Positions 31,218 through 40,442 of a DNA stretch of 47,209 nt are shown here, in pieces (positions within the stretch are counted from its first letter, which is position 1; each line of letters begins with the position of its first letter). Made by a program: the position numbers and the translations under genes. This stretch comes from Pseudomonas sp. HMWF021. Its GTDB lineage: Bacteria; Pseudomonadota; Gammaproteobacteria; Pseudomonadales; Pseudomonadaceae. The notes below the pieces were generated by a model that ran no database searches, had not been told where the DNA came from, and was given only the letters and a program-made list of their open reading frames with translations. The stretch lies in contig NZ_QAIK01000027.1 in assembly GCF_003061005.1 (NCBI RefSeq), positions 36,741-83,949 on the forward strand. Reading direction: 5' to 3'.

Positions 31218-33401
31218 TTAGATAGCTTCCAGCTTCGCGTAGCCCAGCATCAGCCACTTGCTGCCTTCGCTGAAATTCACCTGCACCCGCGCCTGTGCGC
31301 CGGCACCTTCGAAGTTCAAAATCACGCCGTCGCCGAAGATCGAATGGCGTACCGCCTGACCCAGGCTGAAGCCGGTTTCCGGAATCTCGCTGCCGCTGAA
31401 CAGGTTGCTGCCGCTCATCGACTGATTGCCGCCGAACGGTCGGCTGACACTGTTCGACAGGCGTACTTCCTGAATCAGACCTTTCGGCACTTCCCGTACG
31501 AAACGCGAGACCTTGTTGTAGGTTTCGCTGCCGTACAGGCGTCGGGTTTCAGCGTAGGTCATCACCAGATTCTGCATGGCGCGGGTGATGCCGACGTAGG
31601 CCAGCCGCCGTTCTTCCTCAAGGCGGCCCGGTTCTTCCAGGCTCATCTTGTGCGGGAACAGGCCTTCTTCCATGCCCACCAGGAACACGTAAGGGAATTC
31701 CAGGCCTTTGGCGCTGTGCAGCGTCATCAGCTGAATGCTGTCTTCGTGTTCGTCGGCCTGGGTGTCGCCGGCTTCCAGCGACGCGTGGCCGAGGAACGCC
31801 GCCAGTGGCGTCAGCTCTTCGTCTTCTTCGGTGTTCTCGAAATTGCGCGCGGCGCTGACCAGTTCCTCAAGGTTTTCCACCCGGGCCTGGCCTTTCTCGC
31901 CTTTTTCCGCTTCGTGATAGGCAATCAGCCCCGATTGCTCGATGACGGTCTGAGTCATCAGGTGCAGCGGCATTTCCATGCACTTGGCGGCAAGGTTCTC
32001 GATCAGCTCGATAAACGCACCTAAGGCGCCGGCAGCGCGACCGGTCAGGCCTTTATTGGCGACCAGTTGCCGCATCGCTTCCCACATCGACACATCGCTG
32101 TGGCGTGCGTGCTCGCGAATCGCTTCGACGGTTTTTTCGCCGATGCCACGGGCCGGGACGTTGATCACCCGCTCCAGCGCCGCGTCGTTGCCGCGACCTT
32201 CGAGCAAGCGCAGGTAGGCCATGGCGTTCTTGATTTCCGCGCGTTCGAAGAAGCGCTGGCCGCCATAGATGCGGTACGGAATGCGCTCGCGCAGCAACGC
32301 TTCTTCGAGAACGCGCGATTGGGCGTTGGAGCGGTAGAGAATCGCAATATCGCTACGGGCCAGGCCGGTTTTCAGCGCGCTTTCGATGGTTTCGACAACG
32401 TAGCGTGCTTCGTCGTGTTCGTTGAACGCGGCGTACAGGTTGATCGCCTCGCCGTCGCCGCCGTCGGTCCACAACTCTTTGCCGAGACGTCCGGTGTTGT
32501 TGGCGATCAAGGCGTTGGCCGCTTTGAGGATGCCAGCGGTGGAGCGGTAGTTCTGCTCCAGACGAATGGTCACCGAATCCGGGAAGTCGGAGGAGTACTG
32601 ATGAATGTTCTCGATTTTCGCCCCGCGCCAGCCGTAGATCGACTGGTCGTCGTCGCCGACCACCATCAGGCTGTCGCCGCCCTTGCCCAGCAGACGCAAC
32701 CAGGCGTACTGCACGGCGTTGGTGTCCTGGAACTCGTCCACCAGAATGTGGCGGAAGCGCTTCTGATAGTGCGCCAGCAGGCCCGGGTGATCGCGCCACA
32801 AATCGAGGGCGCGCAGCAGCAGTTCGGAGAAGTCGATGACGCCCGCGCGCTGGCAGGCAGCCTCGTAGGCTTCATAGATGCCGCGCATGGTCGCCAGATA
32901 CAAGTCGCCGCTGGCCTGAATGTGTTGCGGACGCAGACCTTCGTCTTTCTGCCCGTTGATGAACCACTGAGCCTGACGGGCCGGCCAGCGCTGCTCGTCC
33001 AGCCCCAGCTCGCGGATCACCCGCTTGACCAATCGTTGCTGGTCGTCGCTGTCGAGAATCTGGAAGGTCTGGCTCAGGCCGGCTTCCTGCCAGTGCGCAC
33101 GCAGCAAGCGGTGCGCCAGGCCGTGGAAGGTGCCGACCCACATGCCGGCCGGGTTGATACCCAGCAACTGCTCGATGCGATGACGCATCTCGGCAGCGGC
33201 CTTGTTGGTGAAGGTCACCGACAGAATGGAGTGGGGTGAGGCGTTTTCGACCTGGATCAACCAGGCGATACGGTGCACCAGCACTCGGGTTTTACCGGAG
33301 CCGGCACCGGCCAGGACCAACTGACGGCCAACGGGGGCTGCTACGGCCTGACGTTGGGCATCGTTGAGGGAGTTCAGCAGAAGGGAGAGATCATCGCGCA
33401 T
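31218..33401 (-). CDS. uvrD: DNA helicase II
   Basis: A 727-residue superfamily 1 3'-5' helicase used in nucleotide excision and mismatch repair. Motif I (Walker A) AGAGSGKT is at 31-38, motif Ia 'SVTFTNKAAAEM' follows, motif II 'ILVDEFQDTN' and 'GDDDQSIYGWRGA' (motif III) come next. 'LEQNYRS' and 'LMTLHSAKGLEFPYVFLVGMEEGLFPH' (motif V region), and 'RLAYVGITRA' (motif VI) complete the set. Length matches UvrD (about 720-730) rather than Rep. The C-terminal tail 'VQVNFSEGSKWLMLGYAKLEAI' is the UvrD end domain. A Pseudomonas uvrD next to a GGDEF-EAL gene matches the order I recall for PA5443/PA5442. Confidence 0.95.
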   Translation of the reverse strand: MRDDLSLLLNSLNDAQRQAVAAPVGRQLVLAGAGSGKTRVLVHRIAWLIQVENASPHSILSVTFTNKAAAEMRHRIEQLLGINPAGMWVGTFHGLAHRLLRAHWQEAGLSQTFQILDSDDQQRLVKRVIRELGLDEQRWPARQAQWFINGQKDEGLRPQHIQASGDLYLATMRGIYEAYEAACQRAGVIDFSELLLRALDLWRDHPGLLAHYQKRFRHILVDEFQDTNAVQYAWLRLLGKGGDSLMVVGDDDQSIYGWRGAKIENIHQYSSDFPDSVTIRLEQNYRSTAGILKAANALIANNTGRLGKELWTDGGDGEAINLYAAFNEHDEARYVVETIESALKTGLARSDIAILYRSNAQSRVLEEALLRERIPYRIYGGQRFFERAEIKNAMAYLRLLEGRGNDAALERVINVPARGIGEKTVEAIREHARHSDVSMWEAMRQLVANKGLTGRAAGALGAFIELIENLAAKCMEMPLHLMTQTVIEQSGLIAYHEAEKGEKGQARVENLEELVSAARNFENTEEDEELTPLAAFLGHASLEAGDTQADEHEDSIQLMTLHSAKGLEFPYVFLVGMEEGLFPHKMSLEEPGRLEEERRLAYVGITRAMQNLVMTYAETRRLYGSETYNKVSRFVREVPKGLIQEVRLSNSVSRPFGGNQSMSGSNLFSGSEIPETGFSLGQAVRHSIFGDGVILNFEGAGAQARVQVNFSEGSKWLMLGYAKLEAI

Positions 33402-33659
33402 CGGGGCATTCTAGGGTGCGCCGCAGGCCCGGGCAAACCGAGCTTTGCATTAGCCGATGAAAGTGCCGCCGATGACGACCGGTCGGTCACTGGCTACAGG
33501 CTTCGGCCCGCCTCGCTCTGCGGGTTTTGCCGGTGATCGGGCGGGGGAAAGTTTCGTTCAAATTATGATCTGGAGCAGTTTGGCAACGGGGTTGGCTTGT
33601 GTATGCTCCGTGCACATTTCGGGCGCATGCCCGTCCTAATAAGAACAAGAACGTTGCCC

Positions 33660-36533
33660 ATGACCCTCAGCTCCGAACTGTCGGGCCCCTCCGTGGAACC
33701 CCGGGTTATCCGCAAACACTACGCCACCGCGATGGCGGTCGAACGCACGCGTCTGCTGTATCAGGGCTCTTTGCTGCCCACCCTCTTCATGTTGATCAAT
33801 GGTCTGGTCTGCGCCGGTTTGATCTGGAGCCCGCAGCGCTATTTCGTGGTCAGTATCTGGCTGGTCTGGTTGCTCTCGCTGGTGGCGCTGCGGGTGATTC
33901 AGGTCGCCGCGTTCGATTCGGCAATCCCCGACCGTCAGGCCCAGCCGATCTGGTTCCGCATGTTCCTGCTCGGCTCGACCCTGACCGGTCTGACCCTGGC
34001 CGGCGCCGGCATCGCGCTGGTGCCTGCCGACAACTTCATGCAGCAAGCCTGGGTGTTCGGCCTGATCGGCGCCGCGACCTTGTCGGCCAGCGTCGCCTAC
34101 GCGGTCAGCCTGCCGGCGTTTCTGTCGTTCACGTTGCCGTGCCTGCTGCCAGCGATCGGCTACCTGTTCTGGGGCGGTGATGATCAGGCGCGGGGCTGGG
34201 GCTGGCTGGGATTGATTCTGCTCGGCTCGCTGAGCGTGGTGGCGTGGCAGGTCAATCGACTGATTGATCGCGGTTTGTTGCGGCGTTTTCAGAATCAGCA
34301 CCTGATTGAGCATTTGCAGCAGGCGCAGAGCCGCAGCGAGCAGCTCAATCAGGCGCTTGGCAAAGAGGTCGAACAGCGGCGTTGTGCCGAAGGTGCACTG
34401 CGCGAGGCGCAGATCGAGCTGGAAGACCGGGTGGCGCAGCGCAGCCGCGAACTGGACGTCGCCAATCAGGCGCTGAGCAAAAGCGAAGCCCGTCTGGCTC
34501 TGGCGTTGAAGGCCAGTGAGCTGGGGCTGTGGGACTGGAACCTGCAGACCGACGAAGTTCACCACACGCAGATTCAGGAACTGTTCGGCCTTGCGCCGGA
34601 ATACGTCACGGCGATCCTGCGCGACCTCAAGCCGCGGCTGCACCCCGAGGATGTGCCGTCGCTCAAGCAGGCGCTGATCGAGCATTTGAAGGGCCGCACC
34701 GAGGACTATCAGATCGAGTACCGCGTGCGCCACGGCGACGGTCATTGGGTGTGGATCGAAGACCGTGGCCGTGCGGTGGAGCGCAGCGATAACGGGCAGG
34801 TGATCCGCATGGTCGGCACCCGGCGCGACATCAGCGCCAGCAAAAGCCTCGAGGAACAGCAGCGTCTGGCCGCCACGGTGTTCGAGGCGGCCAGCGAAGG
34901 CATCGTCATTCTCGACCCGAACTACGCGCTGATCGCGATCAATCAGGCGTTCAGCCGGGTCACCGGTTATGACATCGAAGACATGCTCGGGCGCAACGTC
35001 GTCGAACTGCCGTGCAGTCGAGATGCCCGCCGGCATTACGTCGCGATCCGCCACGCGCTGGAGCAGCACGGCAGTTGGCAGGGCGAACTGGTGGAAACCC
35101 GCAAGAACGGTGAGTTGTATCCGCAGTGGCTGCAACTCAACGCGGTGCGCGACAGTCGGGGAAACGTCAGCCATATCGTCGGCTTCTTCGCCGATCTTTC
35201 CGCGCGGCGTGAATCCGAAGAGCGCATGCGTTTCCTGACGCACTACGATGAACTCACCGGGCTGGCCAACCGCTCGCTGTTCCGCGAACGTCTGCACGAA
35301 GCCCATCAGCGCGTGCGTCAGGGTGGACGCCGGAGTCTGGCGTTGCTGCACATCAATCTGGACCGCTTCAAGCTGCTCAATGACAGCCTCGGCCATGAAG
35401 TGGCAGATCAGTTGCTGCAGAAAATGGCCCGGCGGCTGGTCAATGCCTTGCCGGAAGCGGACACGATCGCCCGACTGTCCGGCGATGAGTTTGCCGTGCT
35501 GTTCGATGCCTACGGCAACCTGTCGAGTCTGGCGCGGGTCGCCACGCGGCTGTCGAGCAAGCTGCGCCTGCCGTTGACGGTCGAAGGGCATGAACTGGTG
35601 GTCAGCGCCTCGATGGGCATCAGCATGCTGCCGGACAACGCCCGAGAGATTGCCGCGCTGGTCAGTCAGTCGAACATGGCGATGCAACACGCCAAGCATC
35701 TGGGCGGCAACAATTTCCAGTTCTACACCGACAGCCTGCAGGCCAGCACCCTTGAGCGCCTGCAACTGGAAAACCAGCTGCGCAAAGCCATCGAAGACAA
35801 ACAGCTCAAGGTGTTCTATCAGCCGAAGCTGTGCCTGCAAACCGGGCGACTGAATGCGGCGGAAGCGCTGGTGCGCTGGGATCATCCGACCATGGGCCGG
35901 GTGCCGCCGGGGAACTTTATCGGTCTGGCCGAGGAAACCGGGCTGATCGGGCCGATCGGCGAATTCGTGCTGCGCCAGGCCTGCTGGCAGGCCTGCGAAT
36001 GGCAGCGCCAGGGGCTGGCGCCGATTCGGGTTTCGGTGAACCTGTCGGTGCATCAACTGCGGCAGGGCAAACTGGTCAGTCTGGTGCGCCAGGTGCTGGA
36101 GGAAACCGGGCTGGCGCCGCACTACCTCGAACTGGAGCTCACCGAGAGCCAGTTGCTCGACAGCGTCGAACACATCATCGCGACCTTCCAGCAACTGCGC
36201 GATCTGGGGGTGAAGCTGGCAATCGATGATTTCGGCACCGGCTACTCGTCGCTCAGTTACCTCAAACGGATTCCGGTGGATTACGTGAAGATCGATCAGG
36301 CGTTCATTCGTGGACTGGGGCAGGGCAGTGAGGATGCGGCGATCACCCGGGCGATCATCGCCATGGCTCACGGGCTGTCATTGAAAGTGGTGGCCGAAGG
36401 TGTCGAGCGGCAGGAACAGCTGGAATTTTTACGCACCGAACACTGCGATGAAGTGCAGGGCTATCTGATCAGTCGTCCGGTGGAAGCCGAGCGTCTGGCC
36501 GGGCTGTTGCGTGAACAGGGAAATCCGCTTTAG
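33660..36533 (+). CDS. PAS-GGDEF-EAL membrane protein (cyclic-di-GMP turnover)
   Basis: A 957-residue inner-membrane signalling protein. Residues about 38-200 hold six hydrophobic segments. A coiled coil follows (about 205-275), then two PAS domains (about 285-395 and 400-515). A GGDEF domain (about 525-690) begins DELTGLANR and has the signature SGDEF at 607-611 instead of GGDEF. An EAL domain (about 705-950) has EALVRW (735-740), NLS (794-796), ELTES (826-830), DDFGTGYSSL (856-865) and EGVE (913-916), so the phosphodiesterase residues look complete. Net activity is therefore probably cyclic-di-GMP breakdown, with the GGDEF domain reduced or regulatory. The start MTLSSELSG is preferred; the frame is open further up. 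Divergent from uvrD. Confidence 0.92.
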   Translation: MTLSSELSGPSVEPRVIRKHYATAMAVERTRLLYQGSLLPTLFMLINGLVCAGLIWSPQRYFVVSIWLVWLLSLVALRVIQVAAFDSAIPDRQAQPIWFRMFLLGSTLTGLTLAGAGIALVPADNFMQQAWVFGLIGAATLSASVAYAVSLPAFLSFTLPCLLPAIGYLFWGGDDQARGWGWLGLILLGSLSVVAWQVNRLIDRGLLRRFQNQHLIEHLQQAQSRSEQLNQALGKEVEQRRCAEGALREAQIELEDRVAQRSRELDVANQALSKSEARLALALKASELGLWDWNLQTDEVHHTQIQELFGLAPEYVTAILRDLKPRLHPEDVPSLKQALIEHLKGRTEDYQIEYRVRHGDGHWVWIEDRGRAVERSDNGQVIRMVGTRRDISASKSLEEQQRLAATVFEAASEGIVILDPNYALIAINQAFSRVTGYDIEDMLGRNVVELPCSRDARRHYVAIRHALEQHGSWQGELVETRKNGELYPQWLQLNAVRDSRGNVSHIVGFFADLSARRESEERMRFLTHYDELTGLANRSLFRERLHEAHQRVRQGGRRSLALLHINLDRFKLLNDSLGHEVADQLLQKMARRLVNALPEADTIARLSGDEFAVLFDAYGNLSSLARVATRLSSKLRLPLTVEGHELVVSASMGISMLPDNAREIAALVSQSNMAMQHAKHLGGNNFQFYTDSLQASTLERLQLENQLRKAIEDKQLKVFYQPKLCLQTGRLNAAEALVRWDHPTMGRVPPGNFIGLAEETGLIGPIGEFVLRQACWQACEWQRQGLAPIRVSVNLSVHQLRQGKLVSLVRQVLEETGLAPHYLELELTESQLLDSVEHIIATFQQLRDLGVKLAIDDFGTGYSSLSYLKRIPVDYVKIDQAFIRGLGQGSEDAAITRAIIAMAHGLSLKVVAEGVERQEQLEFLRTEHCDEVQGYLISRPVEAERLAGLLREQGNPL

Positions 36534-36605
36534 GGCTACATGTACTCCATCGCGCCTGATATGGGGACATGGAGTTACGCATTGAGCAGGCAAAAAGCCA
36601 ATTCA

Positions 36606-36620
36606 TGTAGTATAACTACA
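36606..36620. promoter_or_regulatory. Inverted repeat TGTAGT-ata-ACTACA upstream of RpiR regulator
   Basis: A perfect 6-3-6 palindrome 40 bases upstream of the start codon, in an AT-rich stretch of an otherwise GC-rich gap. With the next base it contains ATGT-N9-ACAA, close to the TTGT..ACAA type of site bound by HexR in pseudomonads. A likely self-regulatory operator. Confidence 0.5.
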
Positions 36621-36659
36621 AGCGTGCTACATCCTTGCCCATAAGAAGAGTCCAGCCCC

Positions 36660-37526
36660 TTGAATCTGCTGCAACACATCGCCCAGTCACGTCACCTGTT
36701 ACGCAAGTCGGAGCTCAAGGTCGCCGACCACGTGCTGCTTGACCCTGCGGCGGTGATGCACAGTTCCATGGCCGACCTGGCCCACAGCGTCGGCATCAGC
36801 GAGCCGACCATTGTGCGTTTCTGCCGGGCCATCGGCTGCTCCGGCTTTCAGGATCTCAAGCTCAAACTGGCGCAAAGCCTGGCCGCGGGCGCCAGCTTCG
36901 GCCAGTTCGCAATCCACGAAGACGACTCGGTCGCCGACTACAGCCTGAAGATTTTCGACACCACCCTGCACACCCTGATGGAGGTTCGCGAGAAGCTCGA
37001 CCCGGTGGAATTGCAGCGCGCGGTGACGCTGATGTCGCAGGCGCAGCGCGTCGAGTTCTACGGGTTTGGTGCCTCGGGCGCGGTGGCGGCGGATGCGCAG
37101 CACAAGTTCTTCCGTTTGCTGCTGACGGCGGCGGCGTATTCCGACCCGCACATGCAGGCGATGTCGGCGGTGACGTTGAAGCCCACCGACGTGGCGATCT
37201 GCATTTCCCAGTCCGGGCGCTCCAAGGACCTGCTGATCACCGCCAACCTGGTGCGCGAGAGCGGTGCTTCGCTGATCACCCTGTGCCCGAGCCAGACACC
37301 GCTGGCCGAACTGTCGACCGTCAACCTGGCGATCGATGTGCACGAAGACACCGAAATCTATACGCCGCTGACCTCGCGCATCGCGCACCTGGTGGTGATC
37401 GATGTGCTGGCGATGGGCGTGGCCATGGCGCGCGGGCCGAGCCTGGTTAATCACCTGAAGAGCGTGAAGCGCAGCCTGCGCAGCCTGCGCCTGTCGCCGA
37501 AGGCCGTGAAAGCCTTGGACGATTAA
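36660..37526 (+). CDS. RpiR/MurR-family regulator with SIS domain
   Basis: A 288-residue regulator. The N-terminal HTH_6 domain (about 1-77) has 'MADLAHSVGISEPTIVRFCRAIGCSGFQDLKLKLAQSLA', and a SIS sugar-phosphate-binding domain (about 115-250) has 'VEFYGFGASGAVAADAQHKFFRL' and 'DVAICISQSGRSKDLLITANLVRESGASLITL'. It closely resembles HexR, but differs in many positions from the HexR that I know beside zwf/pgl/eda, so it is probably a paralogue (PA5438-like, from memory). The start is a TTG preceded by AAGAAGAG; no better ATG precedes the domain. It probably senses a sugar phosphate and controls central carbon genes. A palindrome lies upstream. Confidence 0.88.
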   Translation: MNLLQHIAQSRHLLRKSELKVADHVLLDPAAVMHSSMADLAHSVGISEPTIVRFCRAIGCSGFQDLKLKLAQSLAAGASFGQFAIHEDDSVADYSLKIFDTTLHTLMEVREKLDPVELQRAVTLMSQAQRVEFYGFGASGAVAADAQHKFFRLLLTAAAYSDPHMQAMSAVTLKPTDVAICISQSGRSKDLLITANLVRESGASLITLCPSQTPLAELSTVNLAIDVHEDTEIYTPLTSRIAHLVVIDVLAMGVAMARGPSLVNHLKSVKRSLRSLRLSPKAVKALDD

Positions 37527-37529
37527 GAT

Positions 37530-37611
37530 CAAAAGATCGCAGCCTTCGGCAGCTCCTACATGGAAATGCATTCCAATGTAGGAGCTGCCGAAGGCTGCGA
37601 TCTTTGCTTTT
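37530..37611. repeat. REP inverted pair (GATCGCAGCC family, CTTCGGCAG variant)
   Basis: Arms at 37530-37561 and 37576-37611 with GCCTTCGGCAG instead of GCCTGCGGCAG; both arms carry the compensating change, so pairing is kept. Located right after the RpiR gene; may end its transcript. Confidence 0.88.
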
Positions 37612-37708
37612 GAGTGCAAACTTTCATCTGCCTGTAACCCAGGCGCAGCCAAACCGTCATCCCGTCTGCCTATCGTGAAACTCCCGTACTCGCCTTGGGA
37701 GACTCGAA

Positions 37709-37921
37709 ATGGCTCAGCCCTACGAAGAACGCAACAGCGCCGCGAAAACCCGTCGTCAGCAGGAAGACCAGCGCCGCATGGAATTCCGTCGCGCCATCGA
37801 AGATCGCTTCGAACTTCGTCAGCTTCAAAGCGAAATCAGCGATTTTCCCGAGGACATCGAACTCAACTACTGGCAGGCAGCACCGGCAGCTTCCCGTCGA
37901 AGCGCTCAACCAGCGCGCTGA
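37709..37921 (+). CDS. Small highly charged protein
   Basis: A 70-residue protein rich in Arg, Glu and Gln ('KTRRQQEDQRRMEFRRAIEDRFELRQL'), probably helical. GGGAG lies 7 bases before the ATG. It resembles short Pseudomonas proteins I recall under the PA3496 family label, but that link is uncertain. The last 59 bases overlap the 3' end of the convergent LysR gene, which is unusual. The tail 'AAPAASRRSAQPAR' within the overlap differs in composition from the rest, so the original stop may have been earlier. Confidence 0.6.
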   Translation: MAQPYEERNSAAKTRRQQEDQRRMEFRRAIEDRFELRQLQSEISDFPEDIELNYWQAAPAASRRSAQPAR

Positions 37922-38825
37922 TCTGCACCCGTTCGCTGCGGATAAACGCCAGGAAGGCGTGCGCCACCGGTGACAGGCGTTTGGCCTTGGCTTGCACCAG
38001 GCACCAGCTGCGAAACAGCGGCAATTCTTCGACCGGCAGCTCGACCAGGCCGCCGGTCGCCAGCTCCAGGTTCAGGGCGTGGCGCGTCAACAGCGCCAGG
38101 CCCAGACCCGCCACCACGCATTCACGCTGGGCTTCGGCCGAGGCCACTTCCTGGGTCTGGGTGAAGTGCACGCGTTTTTCCTTGAAATACTCTTCACAGG
38201 CCAAGCGTGTGCCCGAACCCGGTTCGCGGATCAGCAGCGTGTAAGGTTCAAGATCCTGCAAACGCAGCGGCCCCATGTGTGCCAACGGATGGTCCGGGCG
38301 CGCCACGGCGACAATCGGATTGTTCAGAAACGGCAGAAACTCCAGGCCCATGTCCTGCGGCACCATCGACATGATCACCAGATCGTCGCGGTTGTCCGAA
38401 AGCCTGCGAATCACCTGCCCGCGGTTGACCACCGTCAGTTGCAAGTTCACTTCCGGGTGCTGGCGCTTGAAGGCGGCAAACAGGTGCGGCACGAAGTATT
38501 TGGCGCTGGATTCTATCGCCAGTTTCAACTGGCCTTGCAACGAGCCCTGCATGTCAGACAGCTGCATATCGAGGTTTTCCAGGCGCCCGAAGATGTCCCG
38601 GCTGGCGCGCTGAAGGGCTTCGGCAGCCTCGGTCATGTAGAGTTTTTTGCCGACATAATCGAATAATGGCTGGCCGATCAGCTCTTCGAGCTGACGGATC
38701 TGTAGGCTGACGGCCGGTTGTGTGAGAGACATTTCTTCAGCTGCGCGGCTGTAGGAACGCAAATCACACACTTCGTTGAAAATCTGCAACTGGCGTAATG
38801 TCATACGCATCAAGGACTTACGCAT
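37863..38825 (-). CDS. pycR: LysR-type regulator of pyruvate carboxylase (PycR-like)
   Basis: A 320-residue LysR regulator. The N-terminal helix-turn-helix (about residues 8-67) reads 'LRQLQIFNEVCDLRSYSRAAEEMSLTQPAVSLQIRQLEELIGQPLF'. The effector domain follows from about 95 with 'LKLAIESSAKYFVPHLFAAFKRQHPEV'. It is divergent from the pyruvate carboxylase genes with a palindrome in between. PAO1 has a regulator in the same place that controls the carboxylase (PA5437, from memory). It is longer than many LysR proteins by an N-terminal 'MRKSLMR'; a start at the next Met would shorten it by six residues. Confidence 0.9.
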   Translation of the reverse strand: MRKSLMRMTLRQLQIFNEVCDLRSYSRAAEEMSLTQPAVSLQIRQLEELIGQPLFDYVGKKLYMTEAAEALQRASRDIFGRLENLDMQLSDMQGSLQGQLKLAIESSAKYFVPHLFAAFKRQHPEVNLQLTVVNRGQVIRRLSDNRDDLVIMSMVPQDMGLEFLPFLNNPIVAVARPDHPLAHMGPLRLQDLEPYTLLIREPGSGTRLACEEYFKEKRVHFTQTQEVASAEAQRECVVAGLGLALLTRHALNLELATGGLVELPVEELPLFRSWCLVQAKAKRLSPVAHAFLAFIRSERVQISALVERFDGKLPVLPASS

Positions 38826-38862
38826 TTCTTACAGGCTCTGTCGGCGGGCTGGTGGTTTAACT

Positions 38863-38878
38863 ATAAGTCTTTGCTTAT
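38863..38878. promoter_or_regulatory. Candidate LysR operator (ATAAG-tctttg-CTTAT)
   Basis: A perfect 5-6-5 palindrome of the T-N(11-12)-A kind bound by LysR proteins. It lies 38 bases upstream of the pycR start and 138 bases upstream of pycA, in the divergent intergenic region. Confidence 0.5.
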
Positions 38879-39015
38879 GCCTGACCCAATTTTTATTCAT
38901 TTTTGTTAATCCCTTGCGAGCGCTAGTGTGGGGCTGCGACCAAATTGAAACATTTGGTCACGCGTCGACCTGGGTCTAGCAGGTCGTGGTGCCACCGGCT
39001 CAAGGGAACCTCCAA

Positions 39016-40431
<1,416 letters not shown>

Positions 40432-40442
40432 GGAATACAACA

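Noticed and set aside
33636..36371. 911-codon open frame on the minus strand opposite the GGDEF-EAL gene
   Set aside because: It mirrors a GC-rich, well-conserved gene. Its translation is His/Gln/Arg-rich with no recognisable domain.
36660..37526. HexR itself
   Set aside because: Clearly related, but many residues differ from the HexR I know, and zwf, pgl, eda or edd are not adjacent.
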